This document shows positions 20,886 to 29,148 of a stretch of DNA of 64,000 bases, piece after piece. The notes beneath the pieces are model-generated. The model was not told the DNA's origin. It saw nothing but the letters and a program-made list of their open reading frames with translations, and did not search any database. Numbering within the stretch: position 1 is the first letter of the stretch; every line of letters starts with the position of its first letter. The stretch is taken from assembly GCA_029667085.1 (NCBI GenBank), contig JARUHJ010000003.1, positions 62,001-126,000 on the forward strand. The letters run 5' to 3'. The position numbers were made by a program, and so were the translations under genes. The DNA is from Deltaproteobacteria bacterium IMCC39524. Lineage in GTDB: Bacteria > Desulfobacterota > Desulfuromonadia > Desulfuromonadales > BM103.

Positions 20886-22733
20886 CTAACGTTTTAGAAT
20901 GACAGATAAAATTGCAAGTGCAGCGGGAGTCACGCCAGGAATTCTACCGGCCTGACCGAGGGTGCGAGGAGCGACCTTCATCAACTTCTCACGAACCTCT
21001 GCGGAGAGACTCCCCACGCTGTCATAATCAAAATCAACCGGGATAGCCAGGGCCTCCAGACGTCTGAAACGCTCAACCTGCTCGTGCTGGCGACGGATGT
21101 AGCCCGCATATTTAACCTCAGTTTCCAATTCATTGCGAACCTCGCCAGACATCTCGGCCAGCCAGGGATCCAGAAAATCGAGATTGACCAGTCTCAGCTC
21201 GGGTCTGCGCAACAACTCCTCAAGAGAGGCACCATTCTTCAGGTCCGGCAACCCCAAACGCTTGATTGCTTCCTGGTTGCCTGGTGAGACCCTCGTTATA
21301 CGCAAACGCTCACGTCCCTCCTCAAGAGAAGCCAACTTTGCAGAAAAGCGCAACCAGCGCTCCTCAGGCAACAAACCAACCTCATAACCAAGGGGACTGA
21401 GCCGTTGATCAGCATTATCTTCGCGCAAAAGGAGACGGTACTCAGCCCGGGAAGTAAACATTCTGTAAGGTTCCTTTGCGCCTAAATTGACAAGGTCGTC
21501 AATCAAAACCCCCAAGTAACCCTGTTCTCTGCCAATCACAACGGGTTCACGGCCCTGAATCTGTAGTGTAGCGTTAATACCAGCCACCAGACCTTGACCA
21601 GCGGCTTCCTCATAACCTGAGGTGCCGTTGACCTGCCCGGCGTGATAAAGACCTTTTATAAGCTTCGTCTCCAATGACGGGCGGAGTTGTATCGGGTCGA
21701 CATAATCATACTCAATTGCGTACCCGGGACGCATTATTTCAACCTTTTCCAGGCCTTTCATGGTTCTCAGGTAGGCCAACTGAACATCAACCGGTAGAGA
21801 GGTTGAAACGCCATTAGGATAAATTTCCCCACTCGTCAAGCCCTCCGGTTCGAGAAAAATCTGATGTTGCTCCTTCTCCGGAAAGCGCACCACCTTATCT
21901 TCTATGGAAGGACAATAACGAGGCCCGACCCCTTCTATAACGCCTGAATAGAGAGGGGAGCGGTCCAGGCCGCCACGGATCACCTCGTGGGTCCTCTCGT
22001 TGGTATAAGTGATATAGCAGGGAACCTGGGGACGGTCTATCGACACTGTGTCGGCGGAGAAAGGCTGTGGAGAGTCATCGCCAGGCTGCGCCTCCAGAAC
22101 TGAAAAGTCGATCGTTTCAGCAGCAAGCCGGGGCGGCGTACCTGTTTTTAAACGCCCAACAGTAAAACCGAGTTCGCGCAAATGGTCAGAAAGCCCTTCC
22201 GATGGCGGCTCTCCGGCACGGCCACCGGGATAATTCACCAGTCCAACATGAATCAAACCACGCATGAAGGTACCGGTTGTCAGAACCACGGCAGGGGCCT
22301 CAAAGAGCAGGCCGTCCCGGGTCTCGACACCGGCGACACGTCCATCCTCCACCAACAACCGCACAACCTGGGCCTGCTTGAGATCAAGGCCCGACTGGGT
22401 CTCAACAACCAGCTTCATCCGTGCACGGTAGAGATCGCGATCAGCCTGCGCCCTGGAAGCCCTAACTGCTGGCCCCTTCTTGGTATTAAGTAAACGAAAT
22501 TGAATCCCTGTTGCATCAATATTCCTGGCCATCTCACCGCCGAGCGCATCAATTTCTCGCACCAGGTGACCCTTGGCCAACCCACCAATTGCCGGGTTGC
22601 AGGACATTTGCGCTACCGCATCCAGGTTGAGCGTTAGCAGCAAAGCCCGGCAACCCATACGTGCCACCGCCAACGCAGCCTCGCAACCCGCATGACCAGC
22701 GCCAACAACGATCACATCGTATTTTTCAACCAT
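20886..22733 (-). CDS. mnmG: tRNA uridine-5-carboxymethylaminomethyl modification enzyme MnmG
   Basis: MnmG (GidA), with MnmE, adds the carboxymethylaminomethyl group at U34 of certain tRNAs, using FAD. The 615-residue protein has the FAD-binding VVGAGHAGCEAALA. It also has the conserved CNPAIGGLAKGHLVREIDAL, TGTFMRGLIHVG and ETKLIKGLYHAGQVNGTSGY segments. I use ATG 22733 (MVEKYDV). The upstream ATG at 22778 would add 15 non-family residues and run through a parS site. Confidence 0.96.
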   Translation of the reverse strand: MVEKYDVIVVGAGHAGCEAALAVARMGCRALLLTLNLDAVAQMSCNPAIGGLAKGHLVREIDALGGEMARNIDATGIQFRLLNTKKGPAVRASRAQADRDLYRARMKLVVETQSGLDLKQAQVVRLLVEDGRVAGVETRDGLLFEAPAVVLTTGTFMRGLIHVGLVNYPGGRAGEPPSEGLSDHLRELGFTVGRLKTGTPPRLAAETIDFSVLEAQPGDDSPQPFSADTVSIDRPQVPCYITYTNERTHEVIRGGLDRSPLYSGVIEGVGPRYCPSIEDKVVRFPEKEQHQIFLEPEGLTSGEIYPNGVSTSLPVDVQLAYLRTMKGLEKVEIMRPGYAIEYDYVDPIQLRPSLETKLIKGLYHAGQVNGTSGYEEAAGQGLVAGINATLQIQGREPVVIGREQGYLGVLIDDLVNLGAKEPYRMFTSRAEYRLLLREDNADQRLSPLGYEVGLLPEERWLRFSAKLASLEEGRERLRITRVSPGNQEAIKRLGLPDLKNGASLEELLRRPELRLVNLDFLDPWLAEMSGEVRNELETEVKYAGYIRRQHEQVERFRRLEALAIPVDFDYDSVGSLSAEVREKLMKVAPRTLGQAGRIPGVTPAALAILSVILKR

Positions 22734-22761
22734 AGTAACCACGCTTTTCAAACCAGGAAAA

Positions 22762-22777
22762 CGTTCCACGTGAAACA
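22762..22777. other. parS-like ParB loading site 1
   Basis: CGTTCCACGTGAAACA matches the general parS pattern TGTTNCACGTGAAACA at 15 of 16 positions, counting N as matched. It lies between mnmG and mnmE, close to parAB and the origin, where chromosomal parS sites are usually found. Confidence 0.85.
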
Positions 22778-22796
22778 TACTGGTAATGTCACCAGA

Positions 22797-22812
22797 GGTT
22801 CCACGTGGAACA
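22797..22812. other. parS-like ParB loading site 2
   Basis: The core GTTCCACGTGGAAC (22798-22811) is a perfect 14 bp palindrome identical to the parS core used by several deltaproteobacteria such as Myxococcus. It lies 35 bases from site 1, about three helical turns, so both can face the same side. Confidence 0.85.
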
Positions 22813-22814
22813 GA

Positions 22815-24185
22815 TTACTTACCTATACAGAAACGACTAAAGATTTGATCCAGAATTTCGTCCGGGGTTGTTTCACCAGTAATCAAACCCAGAGAATTGA
22901 GCCCTTCACGTAAATCCATCGCCAGACACTCGTAAGGTGCCGATAGATGCACACCCTCAAAAAACGCGTTGAGGGAAGCTATTGCTCTAAGCAGGGCCTC
23001 CTTGTGACGTTTTTCTGTGACGACAAGGCCCTCTCCCGCTGCAGTAAGACCGTCCTGCCCCAATCGCTCAGCAATAACAGCGCAGAGGGAATCAAGGCCT
23101 GCCAGCTGTTTAGCTGAAACCGGGACCATGTGTGAAAACTCTGTTAACTGACTGGAATCTATACAATGTGGTTTATCGTCCTTGTTAACCACAACGATCG
23201 TTTTATCAATTTGGCATTGGCTTATCGCCAGACGATCTTCCGCGGTCAAGGGGGTAGATCCATCGACAACCAAAAGGATCAGGTCAGCACTGCGGGCTTT
23301 ACTGCTAGCCCTTCGTACTCCTTCTTTCTCAACGGGGTCATCCGTTTCTCTTACGCCGGCTGCATCTATAAGACGAACCGGAAAACCGGCAAGGACGAGT
23401 GACTCCTCGAGAGTGTCACGAGTGGTTCCGGCTACATCTGTGACGATAGCCCTCGCCTCGCCAAGCAAGGCGTTCATAAGAGAGCTCTTGCCAACGTTGG
23501 GACGACCTAGGATAAGTATACTAACACCTTCCCGTAACACGCGGCCCACGTCAAAACTATTGGCAAGCGCAACCATCTCATCTACCTGAGCATGAATCGG
23601 GTCAACCAGGGAAGCTAGGTCCAGCGATCCAACTTCGTCATCAGGAAAATCAATGTGCGCCTCCAAAAGGGCCAGTGCCGACTTGAGCTGATCAGAGTAT
23701 GTGTAAATTTTACGAGAAAGGTGACCTTCAAGCTGATCTAGGGCCACCTGTCCAGACCTTTCTGAGCGTGCCTTGATAACGTCGACAACGGCCTCGGCCT
23801 GTGAGAGGTCAAGACGGCCATGCAAGAAAGCCCGCTGGGTAAACTCTCCGGGTGCGGCCATTCTTGCTCCGGCAGCCAGAAACAGGTCAAGGACGCTACG
23901 TATAATCTGGATTCCACCATGACAGTGTACTTCAACGACATCCTCTCCAGTGTAGGAACGGGGTGACCGCATCACAACAGCGAGGACTTCATCTAGGCGA
24001 ACCTCGTCCGCATTGAAGAGTTGGCCATAGTATAAACGGTGGGATTCAAACTCTTCATGCTTTGTTTTACTGCGAAAAGAATTTTTAAGGTAGGTGACAG
24101 CCTGGGGACCAGAGAGGCGAACGATACCAACACCACCTTCTCCCGGCGGAGTCACCGGAGCAACAATGGTATCCAAGTTCAACAT
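22815..24185 (-). CDS. mnmE: tRNA modification GTPase MnmE
   Basis: MnmE (TrmE) is the GTPase partner of MnmG. The 456-residue protein starts with the formyl-THF-binding domain (DTIVAPVTPPGEGGVGIVRL). A helical region follows, then the inserted G domain with GRPNVGKSSLMNALLG, DVAGTTRDT and VVNKDD. It ends with the catalytic C-terminal FCIGK motif. Its start overlaps the jag stop (TGATG). Confidence 0.97.
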   Translation of the reverse strand: MLNLDTIVAPVTPPGEGGVGIVRLSGPQAVTYLKNSFRSKTKHEEFESHRLYYGQLFNADEVRLDEVLAVVMRSPRSYTGEDVVEVHCHGGIQIIRSVLDLFLAAGARMAAPGEFTQRAFLHGRLDLSQAEAVVDVIKARSERSGQVALDQLEGHLSRKIYTYSDQLKSALALLEAHIDFPDDEVGSLDLASLVDPIHAQVDEMVALANSFDVGRVLREGVSILILGRPNVGKSSLMNALLGEARAIVTDVAGTTRDTLEESLVLAGFPVRLIDAAGVRETDDPVEKEGVRRASSKARSADLILLVVDGSTPLTAEDRLAISQCQIDKTIVVVNKDDKPHCIDSSQLTEFSHMVPVSAKQLAGLDSLCAVIAERLGQDGLTAAGEGLVVTEKRHKEALLRAIASLNAFFEGVHLSAPYECLAMDLREGLNSLGLITGETTPDEILDQIFSRFCIGK

Positions 24186-24820
24186 CAGTTCTCCCGGGGC
24201 TTTAGGACTATAACCTTGCGGTCACCTTCGTGATTTCTGGAAATCGCTTCGAGGTCGACTTCCAGCTTGAACCGTTCGTAGAGAATGCGGCGTTCACCAA
24301 GGGCGAGGGGAGGGGTGGTTGCAGGCTTGCCTGTCTCACGGACCTTACGAGACAACTTATCAGCCAACCGGGTCAGAAAATCGTGTCGGCGGGCACGGTA
24401 GCCGTCAACATCCAGGATAATGGGGGTGCGATCGGTGGTCTGCCGGTCTGTCATTGTGCCAACCAGGCCCTGCATGGCATCAAGCATCTGGCCATGACGA
24501 CCAATGAGAAGACTGGAATCATCAGAGGAAAGGAGCAGTTGAATCTGTTTTGTGGAGGTTACAACCTCTATCTCAACGGCCAAACCGCTCAAACGCAACA
24601 AACCGTCTGTAAATTGACGCGCTATAGCTCCCCGATCATGGAGCTTTACCCTGACCTTGGCCTGACGCTTGCCAAACAGACCAAAGAAACCTGATGAAGC
24701 GGCCTGCAACACCTCTACCTCGGCCTCGGCGCGAGTAGATTTTAACTGCGACAGGGCGTTCTCAACGGCAGTATCAAGGTTTTCAGCGGTGACTTCAAGG
24801 TGCAGGTGATCTAGCTTCAT
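24185..24820 (-). CDS. jag: Jag/KhpB RNA-binding protein (KH-R3H)
   Basis: A 211-residue RNA-binding protein. It has a Jag N-terminal domain with SSGFFGLFGKRQAKVRV, a KH-like domain with SSLLIGRHGQMLDAMQGLV, and an R3H domain near the end with a basic recognition segment (DGYRARRHDFLTRLA). In other bacteria KhpB acts with KhpA on RNA and influences cell elongation and division. Lying between yidC and mnmE is the classic arrangement and suggests cotranscription. Confidence 0.93.
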   Translation of the reverse strand: MKLDHLHLEVTAENLDTAVENALSQLKSTRAEAEVEVLQAASSGFFGLFGKRQAKVRVKLHDRGAIARQFTDGLLRLSGLAVEIEVVTSTKQIQLLLSSDDSSLLIGRHGQMLDAMQGLVGTMTDRQTTDRTPIILDVDGYRARRHDFLTRLADKLSRKVRETGKPATTPPLALGERRILYERFKLEVDLEAISRNHEGDRKVIVLKPREN

Positions 24821-24829
24821 AATCAGAAA

Positions 24830-26467
24830 TCAAGTGGCCTTACGGTGTATAAAATACTGCTGCAGAATGGTCAGGAGATTGTTAACCAACCAGTAAATAA
24901 CCAGTCCCGAAGGGAAATTAAGGAACATGAAGGTGAACACTATCGGCATCATCATAAAGATTTTAGCCTGCATAGGATCAGCCGTTGTCGGCGTCATCTT
25001 CTGCTGCACGAACATGCTCGCACCCATCAGGATAGGGGTGATGTAATAAGGGTCCTTGGCAGAAAGGTCCGTTAACCAGAAGGCGAAGGGAGCATGACGC
25101 AAGGCAATGGAGTCGAGCAGAACCTTATAAAGAGCAAAGAAGACTGGGATCTGTACGATCATCGGCAGGCAACCACCTAAGGGGTTGACGCTGTGTGTCT
25201 TGTACAGCTGCATCATCTCTTTATTCAGTCGTTCCTTGTCATTTTTGAATTTCTCGCGCAGTTTAGCCATTTCCGGCTGCAACTTCTGCATCGATTTCAT
25301 CGATGAATAGCTCTTGTGAGTCAAAGGCCAGAAGATGATCTTGATCAAGACGGTGAGGAGGATAATGGCGACACCGTAGTTCTTGAAAAACCCGTAGAAG
25401 AAGGTCAGTACGGTAAAGAGGGGTTGGGCCAGAAGGTTAAAGAAGCCGAACTGAACGATCTTGTCGAGCTGGTGACCTGCCGCCTTGAGCTGTGCCGGTT
25501 CCTTGGGCCCTATGAATACCAGGTAATCAAGCGTTCTCTTTTCACCGGGTTGCAGGGTAAAGTAGGGAGTTTCCATAATATTCTCTATGGCATCGCCCTT
25601 GCGTTGCAACAGGATTCGTTCAACGGTTTTATCGCCAGGAACGACAACGGAAAGAAAATATTTGGTTTGAAAAGAGGTCCAGGACAGATCCTGACCGTAC
25701 GACACAAAACCATCTTTCAGGTCATCAACATCCACCTCTTCAATTTCATCTTTAACCAGTGTGGCAGGACCCGAAAACGAGTAACTGTCTCCTTCCATAG
25801 AATCATCCCAGCGTTGCACCATGGCGAGGTTAACTGTGCCGCGCAGTGGAGTCTGGCTGGCATTGCTGAGTTCAAGGGCCATGTCGATGACATACTCATC
25901 ACCACGCACATTGAAAGATTTAACATACTGCATGCCGTTGGCCGCAACATGCTTGAAGAGAATCTCCAATTGCTCCTGACCGTTAACACTAACAACAGAA
26001 GCTGTTGCCGTTTCAAAAAGAGCTCCTTCGCTCAAACCGAAACCTTCTGCACCAGTCGTACGCAAGGTTGAATAACGCAAAGGACCCGTTTCGTACATTT
26101 GTACAGGAGCAGAGTCTTTAGCCGCCGTGGCCATGTACTCTTTCAACTTAAAAGAAATCAGCCGCGCGCCCTCTGTCGTAAAGACGGCCTGATATTTGTC
26201 TGTTTCAACCATAATCTCGCGAGCTGGTGTAGAGGTCTGCGCGTCCACCGAAACAGGGGTCTCTCCAGCAGCAGGTAAGGTCTCAACCTCAACAACCTTA
26301 TCGGTAACAACAGCCTCTTCTTTTTCCTGGGAAGCAGCAACAGGAGTTGTTTGCGCACTCTCTGCTTGTTGTTCCTTCTGTGGCGGGAAGAAAAAAGAAA
26401 ATCCCAACCAAACGGCAAGCATGAGGACCATCGCGAGAACCAGGTTTTTATTTTCAGCTGAATTCAT
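24830..26467 (-). CDS. yidC: membrane protein insertase YidC
   Basis: YidC inserts and folds inner-membrane proteins, including ATP synthase subunit c. The 545-residue protein is the Gram-negative long form. It has an N-terminal anchor (LVLAMVLMLAVWLGFSFFF), a periplasmic beta-supersandwich domain of about 300 residues, and the conserved five-helix core with GVAIILLTVLIKIIFWPLTH, GCLPMIVQIPVFFALYKVL and FNFPSG-like MFLNFPSGLVIYWLVNNLL. It is followed ten bases later by jag. Confidence 0.97.
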   Translation of the reverse strand: MNSAENKNLVLAMVLMLAVWLGFSFFFPPQKEQQAESAQTTPVAASQEKEEAVVTDKVVEVETLPAAGETPVSVDAQTSTPAREIMVETDKYQAVFTTEGARLISFKLKEYMATAAKDSAPVQMYETGPLRYSTLRTTGAEGFGLSEGALFETATASVVSVNGQEQLEILFKHVAANGMQYVKSFNVRGDEYVIDMALELSNASQTPLRGTVNLAMVQRWDDSMEGDSYSFSGPATLVKDEIEEVDVDDLKDGFVSYGQDLSWTSFQTKYFLSVVVPGDKTVERILLQRKGDAIENIMETPYFTLQPGEKRTLDYLVFIGPKEPAQLKAAGHQLDKIVQFGFFNLLAQPLFTVLTFFYGFFKNYGVAIILLTVLIKIIFWPLTHKSYSSMKSMQKLQPEMAKLREKFKNDKERLNKEMMQLYKTHSVNPLGGCLPMIVQIPVFFALYKVLLDSIALRHAPFAFWLTDLSAKDPYYITPILMGASMFVQQKMTPTTADPMQAKIFMMMPIVFTFMFLNFPSGLVIYWLVNNLLTILQQYFIHRKAT

Positions 26468-26499
26468 AACTTAAGAAAAACTCCTGTTTTTACAAGTAC

Positions 26500-26712
26500 T
26501 TAATCAAGCGGATCATAACCGCCTGGGTGCCAGGGATGACAACGGGTAAGGCGCTTCAAGCCCAACCACAGACCGCTCACGGCACCATACCTGTTGACAG
26601 CATCCAGAGTGTACATGGAGCAGGAAGGGTAAAAACGACAGGTCGGAGGCTTCAGCGGAGATAGAAAGGTTCTATAAAAGCGAATGCCCGCTATGGCTAA
26701 CCGTTTAAACAT
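26500..26712 (-). CDS. yidD: membrane protein insertion efficiency factor YidD
   Basis: A 70-residue small basic protein with the family motif FLSPLKPPTCRFYPSCSMY followed by GLWLGLKRLTRCHPWHPGGYDP. It probably assists YidC-dependent insertion at the membrane. I use ATG 26712, which overlaps the rnpA end by eight bases. A reading from 26736 lies wholly inside rnpA. Confidence 0.95.
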   Translation of the reverse strand: MFKRLAIAGIRFYRTFLSPLKPPTCRFYPSCSMYTLDAVNRYGAVSGLWLGLKRLTRCHPWHPGGYDPLD

Positions 26713-27061
26713 GTTCTTCGGTCTCCAAGCGGGCAAATACGGTTAAAAGTTCCCGGTCAAGTTGCAGGTGGGTCAGACCTCCGGCGTTGCGCTTGGCAAT
26801 GATCGATACATCTACGATCTGACCGAATAACTTATAATTGTGTCTGAACAGCTCTCGCATCCATCGTTTGAGTTGGTTTCGACAAACTGCATTGCCGACC
26901 TTGCGGCTTACAGTTAAGCCCAGGCGGGAATGAGCTCCGCCCGGGTTTACAATCACAACAAAGTGGGTTGTGTGATACCGTCGTCCCTCTCGCCAGATAC
27001 GTTCATAATCACATGAACGTAAGATACGGCGAAATTTATCGAGAGTATGTTCACCTTTCAC
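26705..27061 (-). CDS. rnpA: ribonuclease P protein component
   Basis: RnpA is the protein cofactor of RNase P, which matures tRNA 5' ends. The 118-residue protein has the signature RLGLTVSRKVGNAVCRNQLKRWMREL (RNR-type motif) and the early hydrophobic-basic HFVVIV strand. The start is GTG 27061. The gene sits between rpmH and yidD in the conserved order. Confidence 0.95.
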   Translation of the reverse strand: MKGEHTLDKFRRILRSCDYERIWREGRRYHTTHFVVIVNPGGAHSRLGLTVSRKVGNAVCRNQLKRWMRELFRHNYKLFGQIVDVSIIAKRNAGGLTHLQLDRELLTVFARLETEEHV

Positions 27062-27076
27062 CCGCTAACTTTTAAA

Positions 27077-27226
27077 CTATTTGGTCGGGATGGTTGCAGC
27101 TAAATTTTTGCGGCCCCTAGCGCGACGACGCTTGATAACGTTGGCGCCTCCTTTCGAACGCATGCGCTTGCGAAAACCGTGAGTACGTTTACGACTAACT
27201 TTACTGGGTTGATAAGTACGCTTCAT
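27077..27226 (-). CDS. rpmH: 50S ribosomal protein L34
   Basis: A 49-residue, very basic ribosomal protein beginning [20 protein letters not shown]. It continues with the typical [20 protein letters not shown] and ends IPTK. The start is ATG 27226 and the stop TAG at 27077-27079. It is the first gene of the rpmH-rnpA-yidD-yidC cluster, and its 5' end faces the origin region. Confidence 0.97.
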   Translation of the reverse strand: MKRTYQPSKVSRKRTHGFRKRMRSKGGANVIKRRRARGRKNLAATIPTK

Positions 27227-27460
27227 GACTTTTTAATCTCCTCGAATATCGTCAAAAGGGGGTTTTTGTAAAATTTGTAAAAGGAACTTTTAAGCATGCC
27301 TGAAAAATAAAGTCAAGAACGAAAAGGTTTTCTCCCTAATTACTCTTTAATAAACAGACAGTTTTCCCTTGCAATAAAAAAAACCATCTGATAATCTTTG
27401 CTGTCAAGTTTTACACCTTTTTTAAAACACCTAAACCTTTGTAATTAGGTTCTTTTTGAG

Positions 27461-27469
27461 TTATCCACG
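27461..27469 (+). promoter_or_regulatory. DnaA box
   Basis: TTATCCACG differs from the TTATCCACA consensus in the last base. It lies 75 bases upstream of dnaA and may serve autoregulation or origin function. Confidence 0.75.
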
Positions 27470-27483
27470 GTTGTTTAAAAGTT

Positions 27484-27492
27484 TGTGGATAA
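27484..27492 (-). promoter_or_regulatory. DnaA box (perfect consensus)
   Basis: TGTGGATAA reads TTATCCACA on the minus strand. It is 52 bases upstream of the dnaA start and 15 bases from the neighbouring box of opposite orientation. Confidence 0.8.
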
Positions 27493-27543
27493 ATCTATTG
27501 TCAAAGTCTTTTCCTGAAGGCTTGAGTTGAATAAGATACCGGT

Positions 27544-28896
27544 ATGAGTAAACTCTGGGATGATACCCTCTCACATCTGGAACTGAATCTCAGTCCTCAA
27601 CACTTTTCTACCTGGATAAAACCTTTAAAGCTCGTCAAGATCGAGCAGGATATGGTTTATCTGGAGGTCCCGAACCGTTTTGTCCTGGACTGGGTGAAAG
27701 AGAACTACAGTAAACTTATTCAGAAAAAACTCTCGGACCTTTCAGCTGTCAGTTACAGATTACATTTTGATGTTTCCAATCAAGCCACCGAGAAACACCC
27801 AAGAACAACTCCTGTTGTCGAAAAACCTGTTGCTGTTGCGGCTAAAAAAAGCATCGTTAATAACACTCATACGTCAGATCTCAACCTTAATAGAAAATAT
27901 ACTTTTGAAGAGTTTGTTTCAGGCTCTTCAAATCAATTTGCTTATGCAGCTGCCATGGCAGTCGCCAGCAATCCGGCAACCACTTATAACCCCCTCTTTA
28001 TTTATGGTGGGGTCGGCCTCGGTAAAACACATCTGGTGAATGCAATTGGCAACGCTATTCTCAAAAAATCTCCCCAGATGAGGATCTGCTATTACACGTC
28101 CGAAAAATTCATGAACGAACTGATTAATTCTCTGCGTTACAATCGCATGGATGAATTCAGAAACAAGTTTCGATCGATGGATGTTCTCCTCATTGATGAT
28201 ATACAGTTTATTGCTGGAAAAGAACGTACGCAGGAAGAGTTTTTTCATACCTTTAATGCTCTTTATGAATCTCACAAGCAGATCATTGTTACCTCCGATA
28301 AGTTTCCAAAAGATATTCCAGGACTTGAAGAACGCTTAAGATCGCGTTTTGAGTGGGGTCTTATAGCTGATATTCAAGCCCCTGATGTAGAAACAAAACT
28401 GGCTATTCTGAAAATGAAAGCAGAACAGAACAGTATAAATTTACCTGAAGATGTAGCTTTATTTCTGGCTAATTCTATCTGTAACAACGTCCGGGAATTG
28501 GAAGGTTATCTGATCAGGATTGGAGCCTACGCGAGTTTGACATCTGTTCCGGTCTCTCTGGAAATGGCTCGTGATGTCCTTAAGGATATACTGATAGAGA
28601 GAAACCGTGAACTCTCCGTAGAAGAGATCCTTAAAAAGGTCAGCCTTCATTTTAATATAAAAGTGTCAGATATAAAATCTGCCAAGAGGCTTAAGGCTGT
28701 GGTCTTGCCAAGACAGATTGCCATGTACATTTCACGCCAGTTGACCTCTTCCTCTTATCCAGAGATAGGGGACCGTTTTGGCGGCAAAGATCATTCAACA
28801 ATTATTCATGCCATCCGCAAGATTGAAAAATTGATGGAAGAAGATTTCCAACTGAAAAGCACGATAGAAAATTTAAAGAAAGAACTGACCAATTAG
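27544..28896 (+). CDS. dnaA: chromosomal replication initiator DnaA
   Basis: DnaA binds DnaA boxes and melts the origin. The 450-residue protein has an N-terminal domain I (LWDDTLSHLELNLSPQHFSTW) and a linker. The AAA+ domain follows with Walker A GGVGLGKTH, Walker B VLLIDDIQF and the LRSRFEWGL sensor region. The C-terminal DNA-binding domain carries GGKDHSTIIHAIRKIE. The coding sequence is more AT-rich than most of the window. The ATG at 27544 lacks a strong ribosome binding site. Confidence 0.98.
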   Translation: MSKLWDDTLSHLELNLSPQHFSTWIKPLKLVKIEQDMVYLEVPNRFVLDWVKENYSKLIQKKLSDLSAVSYRLHFDVSNQATEKHPRTTPVVEKPVAVAAKKSIVNNTHTSDLNLNRKYTFEEFVSGSSNQFAYAAAMAVASNPATTYNPLFIYGGVGLGKTHLVNAIGNAILKKSPQMRICYYTSEKFMNELINSLRYNRMDEFRNKFRSMDVLLIDDIQFIAGKERTQEEFFHTFNALYESHKQIIVTSDKFPKDIPGLEERLRSRFEWGLIADIQAPDVETKLAILKMKAEQNSINLPEDVALFLANSICNNVRELEGYLIRIGAYASLTSVPVSLEMARDVLKDILIERNRELSVEEILKKVSLHFNIKVSDIKSAKRLKAVVLPRQIAMYISRQLTSSSYPEIGDRFGGKDHSTIIHAIRKIEKLMEEDFQLKSTIENLKKELTN

Positions 28897-29148
28897 TTTT
28901 TAAAAGGGGGACTTATAACCTGTTTAAAAGAAGGTGGATAGACTGGTGATAAAATAGACTTACAAAAAAACCCATCTTTATCCCCATTTGATCAACAGCT
29001 TTTACAGGAAGTTATAAAGCTATTAAGTACCTGAAAATAATAAAAAAATATGATTTTATGAGCTATTAACAGACACTATTACTACTACTAGCTTTTAATA
29101 TTATTAGTATTTAAATAATAATAAGATCTGTGGATTGAGGAGGACGTT
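28897..29148. other. dnaA-dnaN intergenic AT-rich tract, candidate oriC unwinding region
   Basis: This 252-base gap is extremely AT-rich, especially 29030-29130. It has degenerate DnaA boxes: TTATCCCCA at about 28979 (one mismatch) and TGTGGATTG near 29130 (two mismatches). On the minus strand there is a run of TAG/TAA triplets at 29076-29090. These features fit a DNA-unwinding element. The exact origin cannot be fixed by reading alone. Confidence 0.6.
29076..29090 (-). repeat. DnaA-trio-like triplet repeat
   Basis: Read on the minus strand the segment is TAG TAG TAG TAA TAG, matching the DnaA-trio pattern that guides DnaA onto single-stranded DNA at bacterial origins. It lies in the most AT-rich part of the dnaA-dnaN gap. 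Confidence 0.55.

Larger units (their letters stand above)
27227..27543. other. rpmH-dnaA intergenic region with DnaA boxes (oriC or dnaA control region)
   Basis: This is a 317-base AT-rich gap between divergent rpmH and dnaA. It holds two DnaA boxes in opposite orientation: TTATCCACG at 27461-27469 (one mismatch) and TGTGGATAA at 27484-27492 (perfect, minus strand). A- and T-tracts are frequent (27374-27385 and others). It must contain the promoters of both genes. It may be one half of a bipartite origin with the dnaA-dnaN gap. Confidence 0.7.
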
